Below, piece after piece: positions 53,489-64,000 of a stretch of 64,000 bases of DNA. How positions within the stretch are numbered: the first letter of the stretch is position 1; each line of letters begins with the position of its first letter. The translations under genes were made by a program, and so were the position numbers. Below the pieces are notes generated by a model. The model saw only the letters and a program-made list of their open reading frames with translations, made no database searches and was not told the origin of the DNA. Source of the DNA: Flavobacterium channae. Its GTDB lineage: Bacteria > Bacteroidota > Bacteroidia > Flavobacteriales > Flavobacteriaceae. The stretch spans positions 1,612,001-1,676,000 of the forward strand of contig NZ_CP089096.1 in assembly GCF_021172165.1 (NCBI RefSeq), given 5' to 3'.

Positions 53489-54691
53489 ATGGAAAAATTT
53501 AATCCAGCTGATAGAATTCAAGATTTACAATATTTTGGTGAATTTGGAGGTGTTAATCCTTCAATATCTGATAGTTCAACTTATACATTTCTTTCAGCAA
53601 AAACAATGTTTGATACTTTTGAAGGGAATGCTGAAGGATGTTACTTATATTCTCGCCATTCTTCACCAAGTAACTTATATTTAGATAAAGCATTAGCTGC
53701 AATGGAAGGAACAGAATCTGCAAATGTTTCTGCTTCAGGAATGGGCGCTATTACTCCTACTCTATTACAATTATGTGGAAATGGAGACCACATTGTTTCT
53801 AGTAGAACTATTTATGGTGGAACGTATGCTTTTTTAAAGAACTTCGTTCCAAGAATGGGCATCAAAACTACATTTGTAGACATTACAAAATTAGATGTTG
53901 TTGAAGCAGCTATAACTCCAAATACTAAAGTTTTATATTGCGAAACTGTTAGTAATCCTTTATTAGAAGTTGCTGATATTGCTTCATTGGCTAAAATTGC
54001 TAAAAAACACAATATCAAATTAGTAGTTGACAATACTTTTTCTCCTTTATCAGTTGCTCCTGCAAAATTAGGTGCTGATATCGTTATCCATTCGTTAACG
54101 AAATACATCAACGGAAGTAGCGATACTGTAGGTGGCGTAACTTGTGCTTCGCAAGAATTCATCAATAGCTTAAAAAATGTAAATGATGGTGCTAGCATGC
54201 TTTTAGGCCCTACAATGGATAGTTTACGTTCGGCTTCAGTGATGAAAAACTTAAGAACATTACACATCAGAATGAAACAACACAGTTCTAATGCTATGTA
54301 TTTGGCAAACAAATTTGAAGCTGACGGAATCAAAACGGTTTACCCAGGATTAAAAAGCCACCCAAGTCATGAAATCTATAAAACAATGATTAATCCTGAA
54401 TACGGATTTGGTGGAATGATGACAATTGATGTTGGAAGTTTAGATAAAGCCAATGCCTTAATGGAATTAATGCAAGAAAGAAATTTAGGATACTTAGCGG
54501 TAAGTTTAGGTTTCTATAAAACATTATTTAGTGCACCAGGAACTTCAACTTCATCTGAAATTCCATTAGAAGAACAAGCTGAAATGGGATTAACAGATGG
54601 TTTAATTCGTTTTTCAATTGGTCTAGATAATGATATCGAAAGAACCTATCAAATGATGAAACAATGTATGGTTGAATTAGGAATTTTATAA
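53489..54691 (+). CDS. Methionine gamma-lyase / Cys-Met PLP enzyme
   Basis: A 400-residue PLP enzyme of the Cys/Met metabolism family. The conserved YSRHSSPSNLYLDKALAAMEGTES, the cofactor Asp in VVDNTFSPL and the Schiff-base Lys in HSLTKYINGSSD are present. The arrangement fits methionine gamma-lyase or cystathionine gamma-synthase types; a lyase that makes methanethiol, ammonia and 2-oxobutyrate is favoured but not proven. It is divergent from an Lrp regulator and followed by a terminator and nhaC. Confidence 0.85.
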   Translation: MEKFNPADRIQDLQYFGEFGGVNPSISDSSTYTFLSAKTMFDTFEGNAEGCYLYSRHSSPSNLYLDKALAAMEGTESANVSASGMGAITPTLLQLCGNGDHIVSSRTIYGGTYAFLKNFVPRMGIKTTFVDITKLDVVEAAITPNTKVLYCETVSNPLLEVADIASLAKIAKKHNIKLVVDNTFSPLSVAPAKLGADIVIHSLTKYINGSSDTVGGVTCASQEFINSLKNVNDGASMLLGPTMDSLRSASVMKNLRTLHIRMKQHSSNAMYLANKFEADGIKTVYPGLKSHPSHEIYKTMINPEYGFGGMMTIDVGSLDKANALMELMQERNLGYLAVSLGFYKTLFSAPGTSTSSEIPLEEQAEMGLTDGLIRFSIGLDNDIERTYQMMKQCMVELGIL

Positions 54692-54711
54692 TTCAACAAC
54701 ACTTATATATT

Positions 54712-54742
54712 AATCCAGCTAATATTAATGGCTGGATTTTTA
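54712..54742 (+). terminator. Terminator of the methionine gamma-lyase-type gene
   Basis: AATCCAGC pairs with GCTGGATT, followed by T residues, 20 bases after the stop. Confidence 0.8.
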
Positions 54743-54804
54743 TTTTAAACGAAACTTTGCGATAAAATTTCCTTTTTCTATATTGCAAGCTCAAACAAAA
54801 CTAA

Positions 54805-56262
54805 ATGGATACAAAAATCAATAAAAATAAAGAATTAAATATTTGGGAAGCCTTAATTCCTGTATTTGCATTAATTGGAATGTTAGCTTTTAATGTATAT
54901 GTATTTGGAGATAGTGCCCTTGGCGGAAGTAATCAATTTGTATTATTATTAGGAGGTGCAGTTGCGGCTCTTATGGGATTCTTAAATAAAGTTTCTTATA
55001 AAAAAATGATTGATGAAGTAGCAGAAAATATTAAATCTACTGCTGGAGCTATTTTAATTTTATTAATGGTTGGTGCTTTAGCCGGAACTTGGCTTGTAAG
55101 TGGTATCATTCCTTCTATGATTTATTACGGATTGCAAATTTTGAGTCCAGCTATATTTTTACCAGCTACTTTAATAATTTGTTCTGTTATTTCGATTGCA
55201 ACAGGTAGTTCTTGGACTACATCTGCAACTGTTGGTATTGCTTTAATTGGAATTGGAGGTGCTTTAGGTTTCGAATTAGGCATGGTTGCTGGAGCTGTAA
55301 TTTCAGGTGCTTATTTTGGTGATAAATTATCCCCAATGTCAGATACTACCAATCTTGCTCCTGCAATGGCAGGTACCGATTTGTTTACGCATATTCGATA
55401 CATGACAATTACAACAATTCCTTCCTACTTATTAACGTTAGTATTATTTATTATATTAGGATTATCTGTAGAAACAAACGGAGTTGCCAACACAGGGCAA
55501 TTATTAACTGATATCAAACTTGCTTTTAATGTAAGCGGTTGGTTATTTTTAGTTCCTGTTATTGTAATCTTCTTAATTGTAAAGAAAACAGAACCATTAA
55601 TTGCTCTTTTAGCCGGAACCATATTAGGAGCTATTTTTGCTTTAATCTTTCAACCTAATATCATTTTAATGCTTTCTGGTGCTCAAGAATTAAACTTCAT
55701 AAGCGGATATAAAGGAATTATGAACGCCATCACAACTAAATCTATTATTCCAACTCAAAACCCAACATTAGTTGATTTGTTTACTTCTGGAGGAATGGAA
55801 AAAATGCTTGGCACTATTTGGTTGATTTTATGCGCTATGGTTTTTGGTGGAATTATGGATGCTATTGGTGCCTTATCAAGAATCAGTCAAGCCTTATTAT
55901 CTATTGCTAAATCTACATTAGGATTATTTGCTTCAACTGTAGGAAGTTGTTTAGCGTTAAACATTACAGCTTCTGATCAATACTTAGCAATTGTAGTTCC
56001 AGGGAAAATGTTTGCAAAAGCTTATAAAGATAGAGGTTTAGCTCCCGAAAATTTAAGTAGAACATTAGAAGATTCCGGAACTGTTACTTCAGTATTAATT
56101 CCTTGGAATACTTGTGGCGCATATCAAGCTGGAACATTAGGCGTAAGCACTTTTGATTATTTACCTTATGCCTTCTTTAATATCATAAGTCCACTAATGA
56201 CTTTGGTTTTTGCAGCGTTTAATATCAAAATACGACAATTAGTTTCTGATATAAAAGAATAG
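54805..56262 (+). CDS. nhaC: Na+/H+ antiporter NhaC
   Basis: A 485-residue inner-membrane protein with about twelve hydrophobic segments. ATGSSWTTSATVGIALIGIGGALG, GAYFGDKLSPMSDTTNLAPAMAGTDLF and IPWNTCGAYQAGTLGV are characteristic of NhaC. It is the second sodium exporter in this window after nhaD. It is separated from the upstream PLP gene by a terminator and followed by its own hairpin. Confidence 0.93.
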   Translation: MDTKINKNKELNIWEALIPVFALIGMLAFNVYVFGDSALGGSNQFVLLLGGAVAALMGFLNKVSYKKMIDEVAENIKSTAGAILILLMVGALAGTWLVSGIIPSMIYYGLQILSPAIFLPATLIICSVISIATGSSWTTSATVGIALIGIGGALGFELGMVAGAVISGAYFGDKLSPMSDTTNLAPAMAGTDLFTHIRYMTITTIPSYLLTLVLFIILGLSVETNGVANTGQLLTDIKLAFNVSGWLFLVPVIVIFLIVKKTEPLIALLAGTILGAIFALIFQPNIILMLSGAQELNFISGYKGIMNAITTKSIIPTQNPTLVDLFTSGGMEKMLGTIWLILCAMVFGGIMDAIGALSRISQALLSIAKSTLGLFASTVGSCLALNITASDQYLAIVVPGKMFAKAYKDRGLAPENLSRTLEDSGTVTSVLIPWNTCGAYQAGTLGVSTFDYLPYAFFNIISPLMTLVFAAFNIKIRQLVSDIKE

Positions 56263-56298
56263 ATAGGTATAAGTAAAATCTATACAAAAATAAAATTT

Positions 56299-56335
56299 AA
56301 CCATGACTTAACTATAGTTATGGTTATTTTTTTTG
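56299..56335 (+). terminator. nhaC terminator
   Basis: AACCATGAC (56299-56307) pairs with GTTATGGTT (56317-56325) with one mismatch, followed by an 8-T run. Confidence 0.75.
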
Positions 56336-56347
56336 TAAATTAGCTAA

Positions 56348-58579
<2,232 letters not shown>

Positions 58580-58600
58580 ATTTTAAACAACTTTTATAAC

Positions 58601-58630
58601 AAAAACCATCTTTTTTAAGATGGTTTTTTA
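58601..58630 (+). terminator. katG terminator
   Basis: AAACCATCTT pairs with AAGATGGTTT around a short T loop and is followed by T residues. Confidence 0.85.
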
Positions 58631-58790
58631 TTTATTATTTACTCAAAATCAAATCATTACACTTTGCTTAAAATTGCAATAGCTTTTGTCTATTTTAATA
58701 TTTAAAAATATAATAAATATCATGTTTTTGTACTAATTCTATTTGTAATTTCGCAATCAGAAAATATTAGTAACATTTAAACATAAAATC

Positions 58791-59426
58791 ATGGCAGTAG
58801 TAGGGAAAAAATTTCCAAACATTACAGTAGATGCAATCTCTTTTATGGGAGATAATTTAAGAATTAACGTTTTAGAAGAAGCTGTAAACAACAAGAAAAA
58901 AGTAGTTTTATTTTGGTATCCAAAAGATTTTACTTTCGTTTGTCCAACAGAATTACACGCTTTTCAAGCTGCTTTACAAGAATTTGAAAAAAGAAACACT
59001 ATGGTAATTGGTGCTTCTTGTGATACTAACGAAGTTCACTTTGCTTGGTTAAACACTGCAAAAGACAACGGTGGAATTGAAGGTGTAACTTATCCTTTAT
59101 TAGCAGATACTACTCGTAATTTAGCTGCAGCTTTAGATATTTTAGATGCTGAGTGGGTTTATGACGAAAACTTAAACGATGAAATTTTAGAAGGATCTAA
59201 TGTAACTTTTAGAGCTACTTATTTAATTGACGAAGAAGGAAAAGTTTTCCACGAAAGTGTTAACGATATGCCATTAGGAAGAAACGTAAATGAGTATTTA
59301 AGATTAATCGACGCTTATACTCACGTTCAAACTAAAGGAGAAGTTTGTCCAGCTAACTGGGAAGAAGGTAAAGAAGCTATGACTGCAGATAGAAAATCTA
59401 CAGCTGCTTATTTAGCATCTAACTAA
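58791..59426 (+). CDS. Two-Cys peroxiredoxin (AhpC/Prx1 type)
   Basis: A 211-residue peroxidase. The peroxidatic Cys lies in DFTFVCPTELHAF and the resolving Cys in GEVCPANW, both intact, as in 2-Cys peroxiredoxins. The C-terminal YLASN tail is of the normal length. It lies upstream of a thioredoxin-fold gene and DUF6952, which probably supply electrons and a partner. A structured repeat lies between it and the thioredoxin gene. Confidence 0.95.
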   Translation: MAVVGKKFPNITVDAISFMGDNLRINVLEEAVNNKKKVVLFWYPKDFTFVCPTELHAFQAALQEFEKRNTMVIGASCDTNEVHFAWLNTAKDNGGIEGVTYPLLADTTRNLAAALDILDAEWVYDENLNDEILEGSNVTFRATYLIDEEGKVFHESVNDMPLGRNVNEYLRLIDAYTHVQTKGEVCPANWEEGKEAMTADRKSTAAYLASN

Positions 59427-59430
59427 AATA

Positions 59431-59482
59431 ATATGTCAATAATCAATGTGTCAATCTGAAAATAATTGGCACATTGACATAT
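59431..59482 (+). repeat. Nested inverted repeat between peroxiredoxin and thioredoxin genes
   Basis: ATATGTCAAT (59431-59440) is exactly inverse to ATTGACATAT (59473-59482). Inside, ATGTGTCAAT (59446-59455) pairs with ATTGGCACAT (59465-59474) with one mismatch. As RNA it may act as a processing or attenuation hairpin. Similar GTGTCAAT strings are, from memory, scattered in flavobacterial spacers. Confidence 0.6.
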
Positions 59483-59507
59483 TGTCTAATTGAAAATTAA
59501 AAAAATT

Positions 59508-59816
59508 ATGTTTTCAGAAATAGAACAAGATAATTTACAAGAAATTGTTGCTTCAAACGAAACTGTAGTAGTGCAATTTTCGGCTTCATGGTGTGGAAAT
59601 TGCCGTATTATGAAACCAAAGTTCAAAGTAATGGCATCTCAAAACGAATCGATTCCTTTTGTAATCGTAGATGCAGAGAAATTTCCAGAATCAAGAAAAT
59701 TAGCAAAAGTAGATAACTTACCTACATTTGCTACTTTTAAAAATGGTGTTTTAGTAAATCAAACGCAAACTAATAAAGCAGATGTTTTAGCTGAATTAGT
59801 AAACGAAGTAATTTAA
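59508..59816 (+). CDS. Thioredoxin-family protein
   Basis: A 102-residue thioredoxin-fold protein with the motif C-G-N-C in SASWCGNCRIMKPKF and the cis-Pro region DNLPTFATFKNG. It is likely the reductant for the peroxiredoxin upstream. The ATG at 59508 is used, since the six upstream codons overlap the repeat flank. It ends two bases before the DUF6952 gene. Confidence 0.92.
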   Translation: MFSEIEQDNLQEIVASNETVVVQFSASWCGNCRIMKPKFKVMASQNESIPFVIVDAEKFPESRKLAKVDNLPTFATFKNGVLVNQTQTNKADVLAELVNEVI

Positions 59817-59818
59817 TT

Positions 59819-60076
59819 ATGAAGTTACCAGTAATTAAACAGTTAACGCAATTTATCGAAGATAACGACCAAGATTATATTGTTGAAACTATTGAAGTTT
59901 TAGAAAATCTTTGCGAAGTTCCTTCTTTAAAAGATGAAGAATTAGATGTTATTGCAGAATTAATCTCTAATATGTATGGTGCACTAGAAGTAAACCAATC
60001 AATTAAATCTGGAGTAGATAAGAAAACAGCACTAAATGATTTCATGAAACGTGTTGTGGGTTCTATCGACAAATAA
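59819..60076 (+). CDS. DUF6952 small protein
   Basis: An 85-residue acidic helical protein (KLPVIKQLTQFIEDNDQD, VIAELISNMYGALEVN). It belongs to DUF6952, a small Bacteroidota family that occurs next to peroxiredoxin and thioredoxin genes. It starts two bases after the thioredoxin stop, so it is likely coupled. It has no Cys and no known function. It might be a partner or regulator of the peroxiredoxin pair. Confidence 0.85.
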   Translation: MKLPVIKQLTQFIEDNDQDYIVETIEVLENLCEVPSLKDEELDVIAELISNMYGALEVNQSIKSGVDKKTALNDFMKRVVGSIDK

Positions 60077-60099
60077 ACAATTAAAGTGAAAAATATTTA

Positions 60100-60131
60100 A
60101 AAGCTCTATGATGTTCTCATAGAGCTTTTTT
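60100..60131 (+). terminator. Terminator of the peroxiredoxin operon
   Basis: AAAGCTCTATGA pairs with TCATAGAGCTTT around a 5-base loop, followed by T residues. Confidence 0.85.
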
Positions 60132-60133
60132 CA

Positions 60134-60181
60134 TGAAATTACATATATCATAAAAAAATATATGCATACATAGTAATTTCA
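60134..60181. promoter_or_regulatory. Inverted repeat upstream of the lipase gene
   Basis: TGAAATTAC (60134-60142) and GTAATTTCA (60173-60181) are exact inverses 30 bases apart, about 45-95 bases upstream of the start. It could be a dimer site or part of a promoter fold. Confidence 0.35.
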
Positions 60182-60228
60182 CAAAAAATTTATATATTGC
60201 ATATTATTATCACAAAAAAATAATGTGT

Positions 60229-61974
60229 ATGAATAAAACTACCTTAATTGCATCTATTGCATTTTTATTTATTTCATCGATAGGTTTTTCTCAAAACCAA
60301 AGAATAGAGTTCAAACCTCGATCTGCAGAATTTGAATTTTACGAATACAGAAATGATAGTATCATTCCATTAAAAACTCCTGTTGCGAATACCACCAATA
60401 GAGTTTTTGAAAGTAAGTTACCCTACCCTATTATATTCATTCACGGATTAAATTCAAGTTCAGAAACTTGGAACACTTCAACCGATTATTATGATACACA
60501 ATACGGTTTCACTTTTGGTGGTCGTTTTGATTTTTGCCTAAATGCAGATAACAATAACACAACAACCAACAAAAACTTTTACCCTACAGCTGGCGCTGAT
60601 ATAGCAGCTTTTGAATCGCTTGTACAAAATGGGGATTACTTTTATGTCAATTTTAATGTTAATCCTAATGGGGCCGTTGGTACAACGGTTTTAAGTAACC
60701 AATCGGCTATTGCAAAACAAGGAGCAGCTGTACGAGTTGCCGTTCAACGTGTTATGGAAGTTACCGGAAAGAATAAGGTAATTTTAGTTGGTCATAGTAT
60801 GGGAGGATTGGCTTCAAGAGAATACATTCAAAATTCATACAATTGGCAAGCGGATAACCAACACCATGTTGCCAAATTATTAACTTTAGGTACACCTCAC
60901 GGAGGAAGTAATGCAAGTGATAATGTATTGGCTTTTATGACAGGAACCGATGTTAGTTCAGAAGCTATTCGCGATTTAAAAACAACCTATTATTATAGTG
61001 GTGAACCTGGACATTTCTTATTTGGTGGTTTAGAAGCTCAAAACAGCACTAGTATGAATGACAATTCGTATTCACCAGATTTTTATAATTCGGACATCAA
61101 TTGCAACGGAATTACAGGCGAAACGATTCAAGGTTTAAACCAAAAATCAATTGATAATTTAATCGATTTTTCTTGTGTAATTGGAAGAATTACAAATGCT
61201 TTTGGAAGTAATATTACTACTGACGGTGTTGTTCCAGAACCATCTTCTAATATGAATACGTATTTAACCGGATTAACTTATCCAGCCAAATTATTTTATT
61301 TTAATTCAGGTTATGATATTATTGAAAACCATACTGAATTGCCTGGATATCCTTACCAAATGATGCAAGGTTTAGACGAGCCAAATTTTAAAGAATTGGC
61401 TTATGTTATTAATACAAACAAAAACTACATTGGATATACAACGATTCAAAACCCAACAGGTGCTGATAATGATTATTTCAGATTTACAGTTGCTGACAAT
61501 GTAAATGCTGTAGTAAATGTAAGTAGCATTGTAACTTCTTCAATGAATGGAACTATTTTAAATGCTGCTGGAGTTGCTGTTGGTGCATCACAAAACAACA
61601 GTGGTAATACTTTAAGTTTTACAAGAGTTCTTGCTCCTGGCGATTATTTCTTAAAATTAACGAGTACTAACCCTACAAATACTAATTACCAAACGCCTTA
61701 TCAATTTAACATCACAACTACATTAAGTGTTGATGATACTGATTTAGAATCTTTTGTTTTTTATCCAAACCCTGTTAAAGATATTTTACACTTGGATAAT
61801 TTAAGCATTACGAAAGCTTCAATTTATAGTATTCTTGGTCAATTAATTGAAACGAAGACTTTTGAAAATACAACTTCAAACATTTTAGATGTTAGTAATT
61901 TAGAAAGTGGTATTTATTTAATTGAATTAGAAAACGATTCCCAACAAAAAACAATAAAAATTATTAAAGAATAA
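60229..61974 (+). CDS. T9SS-secreted alpha/beta-hydrolase (lipase-like)
   Basis: A 581-residue exported enzyme. The signal peptide (about 1-21) precedes a hydrolase domain with the oxyanion strand PIIFIHGLNSSSETWN and the nucleophile elbow GHSMGG. His and Asp partners are probably in the D-G-V-V-P-E-P and E-N-H-T-E regions. The C-terminal 80 residues carry a type A T9SS sorting domain, starting FVFYPNPVKDILHLDN and ending KTIKIIKE. The enzyme is thus exported through the gliding-linked type IX system. Lipid or ester substrates are inferred. Confidence 0.88.
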   Translation: MNKTTLIASIAFLFISSIGFSQNQRIEFKPRSAEFEFYEYRNDSIIPLKTPVANTTNRVFESKLPYPIIFIHGLNSSSETWNTSTDYYDTQYGFTFGGRFDFCLNADNNNTTTNKNFYPTAGADIAAFESLVQNGDYFYVNFNVNPNGAVGTTVLSNQSAIAKQGAAVRVAVQRVMEVTGKNKVILVGHSMGGLASREYIQNSYNWQADNQHHVAKLLTLGTPHGGSNASDNVLAFMTGTDVSSEAIRDLKTTYYYSGEPGHFLFGGLEAQNSTSMNDNSYSPDFYNSDINCNGITGETIQGLNQKSIDNLIDFSCVIGRITNAFGSNITTDGVVPEPSSNMNTYLTGLTYPAKLFYFNSGYDIIENHTELPGYPYQMMQGLDEPNFKELAYVINTNKNYIGYTTIQNPTGADNDYFRFTVADNVNAVVNVSSIVTSSMNGTILNAAGVAVGASQNNSGNTLSFTRVLAPGDYFLKLTSTNPTNTNYQTPYQFNITTTLSVDDTDLESFVFYPNPVKDILHLDNLSITKASIYSILGQLIETKTFENTTSNILDVSNLESGIYLIELENDSQQKTIKIIKE

Positions 61975-61978
61975 AACT

Positions 61979-62006
61979 AAAAAACGCTCTTAATAGAGCG
62001 TTTTTA
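61979..62006 (+). terminator. Lipase terminator
   Basis: AAAACGCTCT pairs with AGAGCGTTTT around a 4-base loop, followed by T residues. Confidence 0.85.
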
Positions 62007-62014
62007 ATTATAAA

Positions 62015-62518
62015 ATGAAAAAATACCATTCTCAAAATTCGCTAGAAATATTTCTACCTTTTTTATTGTTATTAATATTGATAGTAGTATTAAAAATTAT
62101 CTACGTAAAATATAACTTATTCGTATTTGTTTCAAGCCTTCTTTTTTCTTTAGCTGTTCTTATTTATACAATTATTAAAACAAGAGCAAGTATTTTTGAC
62201 ATTTATTTTTTTGATGATAAAATCGAAATCAAATATCTCTACATCAATAAAATAGAAACATTAAAATATTCAGACATATCTGAATATCATTTCATTAGAA
62301 CTAACAAAAGTAAAACTGATCACATAAAATATGCTTCTGGAAAGAAATCATTTACTTCTGTTGAAAATAATAATACTATAGAATATATAAAATGGTTAAA
62401 AGAGAAAAATCCCAATATCAAAATAGTTATTTCTCCTACTGATTCTACATTAGAATATGAATATCAGAAAGAATTTGGTTCCAAATTCAGAAAATTCCGC
62501 AAAGATTCTCTTAATTAA
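62015..62518 (+). CDS. Hypothetical two-pass membrane protein with PH-like region
   Basis: A 167-residue protein with two close hydrophobic segments (about 14-29 and 36-55) and a soluble C-terminus. The DDKIEIKYLYINKIETLKYSDISEY portion resembles bacterial PH-like membrane-adaptor domains. No family name is certain. It ends eight bases inside the converging arsenite pump gene. Function unknown. Confidence 0.65.
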   Translation: MKKYHSQNSLEIFLPFLLLLILIVVLKIIYVKYNLFVFVSSLLFSLAVLIYTIIKTRASIFDIYFFDDKIEIKYLYINKIETLKYSDISEYHFIRTNKSKTDHIKYASGKKSFTSVENNNTIEYIKWLKEKNPNIKIVISPTDSTLEYEYQKEFGSKFRKFRKDSLN

Positions 62519-63542
62519 AATATTTCTTTCTTAACCAGAAAGCTACATTTACTAAAATTATTAAAGCTGGAACTTCCACTAAAGGTCCAATTACACCCGC
62601 AAATGCTTGTCCGCTATTGATTCCAAAAACACCAATTGAAACAGCAATTGCTAGTTCAAAATTATTTCCAGATGCAGTAAATGATAATGCCGTTGCATCT
62701 CGGTAATCTGCACCGATTTTTTTTGCCACAAAAAACATCAAGAAAAACATTATTCCGAAGAAAATTACTAATGGAATCGCAATTCGTATAACATCCATTG
62801 GCAAATCAACAATCATTTCTCCTTTTAAACTGAACATAATTACTATGGTAAAAAGCAATGCAATTAGCGTAATTGGTGAAACAAAAGGAATAAATTTTTG
62901 ATTGAAAAACTTATCTCCTAAATACTTTTTTATTGTAAATCGGCTTACTACAGCCAATGCAAACGGAATTCCTAAATAGATTCCAACTGTTTTAGCTATT
63001 TCACTAATAGTAATATCTAATTCCAAACCTTTGATTCCAAATAAAGGAAGCATCACATGCAAATAAAAATAAGCGTATAAACTGAAGAAAAATACTTGAA
63101 GTAAGCTGTTAATCCCAATTAAACCTGCTGTTAATTCACGATTCCCTTCTGCAAGTTCGTTCCAAACAATTACCATGGCAATACATGGTGCAATTCCAAT
63201 GATAATTAAACCTGTCATGTATTCTGGATAGTCTTTTAAAAAGAAAGTTGCCAATAAAAACATTAAAAAAGGACCAACAATCCACGTAATAAAAAGTGAA
63301 GCCGATTGTAACTTTGGCTTTTTAAACATTTGAGGGACTTTAGAAAAATCAATTTTTGTTAATGGTGGATACATCATCAAAATCAATCCTAAAGCCAACG
63401 GAACAATAGTAGTTCCTGATGAAAAAGAATTGATAAAATTAGCTGAATTGGGAATGAAATAACCAATTCCAACACCAAGTAACATTGCTAAAAAAATCCA
63501 AATCGTTAAATAACGGTCTAAAAATCCTAATCTTTTTTTCAT
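62511..63542 (-). CDS. ACR3-family arsenite efflux transporter
   Basis: A 343-residue inner-membrane carrier with about ten segments. GVGIGYFIPNSANFINSFSSG, IIIGIAPCIAMVIVWNELAEGNRELTAG (with the conserved Cys) and FTASGNNFELAIAVSIGVFG are characteristic of ACR3. It exports arsenite (or antimonite) with the proton motive force. It lies seven bases downstream of the arsenate reductase-type gene on the same strand. Confidence 0.95.
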   Translation of the reverse strand: MKKRLGFLDRYLTIWIFLAMLLGVGIGYFIPNSANFINSFSSGTTIVPLALGLILMMYPPLTKIDFSKVPQMFKKPKLQSASLFITWIVGPFLMFLLATFFLKDYPEYMTGLIIIGIAPCIAMVIVWNELAEGNRELTAGLIGINSLLQVFFFSLYAYFYLHVMLPLFGIKGLELDITISEIAKTVGIYLGIPFALAVVSRFTIKKYLGDKFFNQKFIPFVSPITLIALLFTIVIMFSLKGEMIVDLPMDVIRIAIPLVIFFGIMFFLMFFVAKKIGADYRDATALSFTASGNNFELAIAVSIGVFGINSGQAFAGVIGPLVEVPALIILVNVAFWLRKKYFN

Positions 63543-63548
63543 TTCTAA

Positions 63549-64000
63549 TTATTTGATTTGAGAAAATACATAATACATTTCACTCGCAATTTGTAAACTG
63601 CGTTCTGCGTATTTAGCATCCATTAAATCAGTTCCATCAAATGCTTTTGGATCATCATATTTGATAGGAAATCTTGCTTCTGCACCGAAAACCATCGGAC
63701 AACCTTCGTCAGCATTATTGCATGTCATAATAGCGCCAAAATTAGTTTTCGGATTAAAATCATCGAAATAAGCTTTTGAAAAACATACAATTGGTTGCTG
63801 ATTTTCATCAAATTTTACTGCGTAAACGGGATTTTGTTCGTTACTAAGTTTTTGAATTAGAAAACCTTGATTAACTAAGGTTTCACCAACTTTTGGAAAC
63901 ATGGCAGTAGCTTCTGTTCCACCAGAAAAACAAAAAACGTTTTTAATTCCGAACTGAAATGCCATGGTTTGCGCCCAAATTTGGGATAAATGACTACGAC
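63549..64000 (-). CDS. Arsenate reductase-like low-molecular-weight phosphatase (5' end beyond window)
   Basis: The visible 150 residues run from RSHLSQIWAQTMAF through FCFSGGTEATAMFPKV to the C-terminal EMYYVFSQIK. RSHLSQ is the end of the phosphate-binding loop; its Cys lies just past the window edge. The AIMTCNNADEGCPM segment carries the Cys pair typical of the group. It works with the ACR3 pump downstream in reducing arsenate. Internal ATG at 63965 is not the start. Confidence 0.88.
   Translation of the reverse strand, partial: RSHLSQIWAQTMAFQFGIKNVFCFSGGTEATAMFPKVGETLVNQGFLIQKLSNEQNPVYAVKFDENQQPIVCFSKAYFDDFNPKTNFGAIMTCNNADEGCPMVFGAEARFPIKYDDPKAFDGTDLMDAKYAERSLQIASEMYYVFSQIK

Overview
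The window is a low-GC segment of a chromosome from the Bacteroidota, most likely Flavobacterium or a close relative. Supporting evidence is the short A-rich leaders with few Shine-Dalgarno sites, promoters of the TTG-19bp-TAnnTTTG type, a T9SS-sorted secreted lipase, many Bacteroidota-specific families (DUF2911, DUF5723, DUF6952, glutamine cyclotransferase, a zinc metalloprotease of the DUF5117 type) and clean hairpin/T-run terminators between most units.

Layout. 1-3384 (minus strand) is the end of an integrated element: a tyrosine recombinase, an RteC-like hypothetical, a helix-turn-helix protein and a tiny Cys-rich peptide, with repeats upstream of the integrase. 3385-4720 holds an orphan membrane protein behind a structured repeat, a glyoxalase-family protein and a rhodanese. 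4847-6550 is a marR, nitroreductase (frameshifted), yceI operon behind two identical palindromes. 7678-11644 is a light-repair operon: SRPBCC, SDR, class I photolyase and a divergent cryptochrome-like protein. 11641-15146 (minus) is pyrR, pyrB, a STAS-like protein, rnz and a HAD phosphatase.

15339-30062 mixes lipoproteins, an ABC-F protein with a broken second Walker A, transaldolase, a dipeptide epimerase, the SRP RNA gene (22761-22854, minus), a glutamine cyclotransferase, a flavin oxidoreductase and a large metalloprotease. 30183-43708 is housekeeping: dnaK, RarD-like permease, sdaA, nhaD, panB, a pseudouridine synthase, an outer-membrane protein, a YpfJ-type protease, HMG-CoA synthase and comM. 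44359-48982 (minus) is pabB, tilS and a DsbD-like transporter. 51346-56262 carries lpdA, an Lrp regulator divergent from a methionine gamma-lyase-type enzyme, and nhaC. 56399-60076 is a peroxide-defence block (katG, peroxiredoxin, thioredoxin, DUF6952). The right edge has a T9SS lipase and an arsenite pump with a truncated arsenate reductase.

Most notable structure: 50597-51224 has the architecture of an integron gene cassette. A single small lipoprotein- or membrane-anchored gene starts 31 bp after GTTAGCCGTT. It is followed by AACGGCTAAC and a roughly 95-base imperfect stem-loop ending in GTT. If the element is circularised, the 5' end pairs with its own 3' element as in attC sites. A partly similar stem-loop repeat lies at 3267-3369 beside the integrase. 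No integron integrase is visible in the window. No tRNA, rRNA, CRISPR array or insertion sequence was seen.
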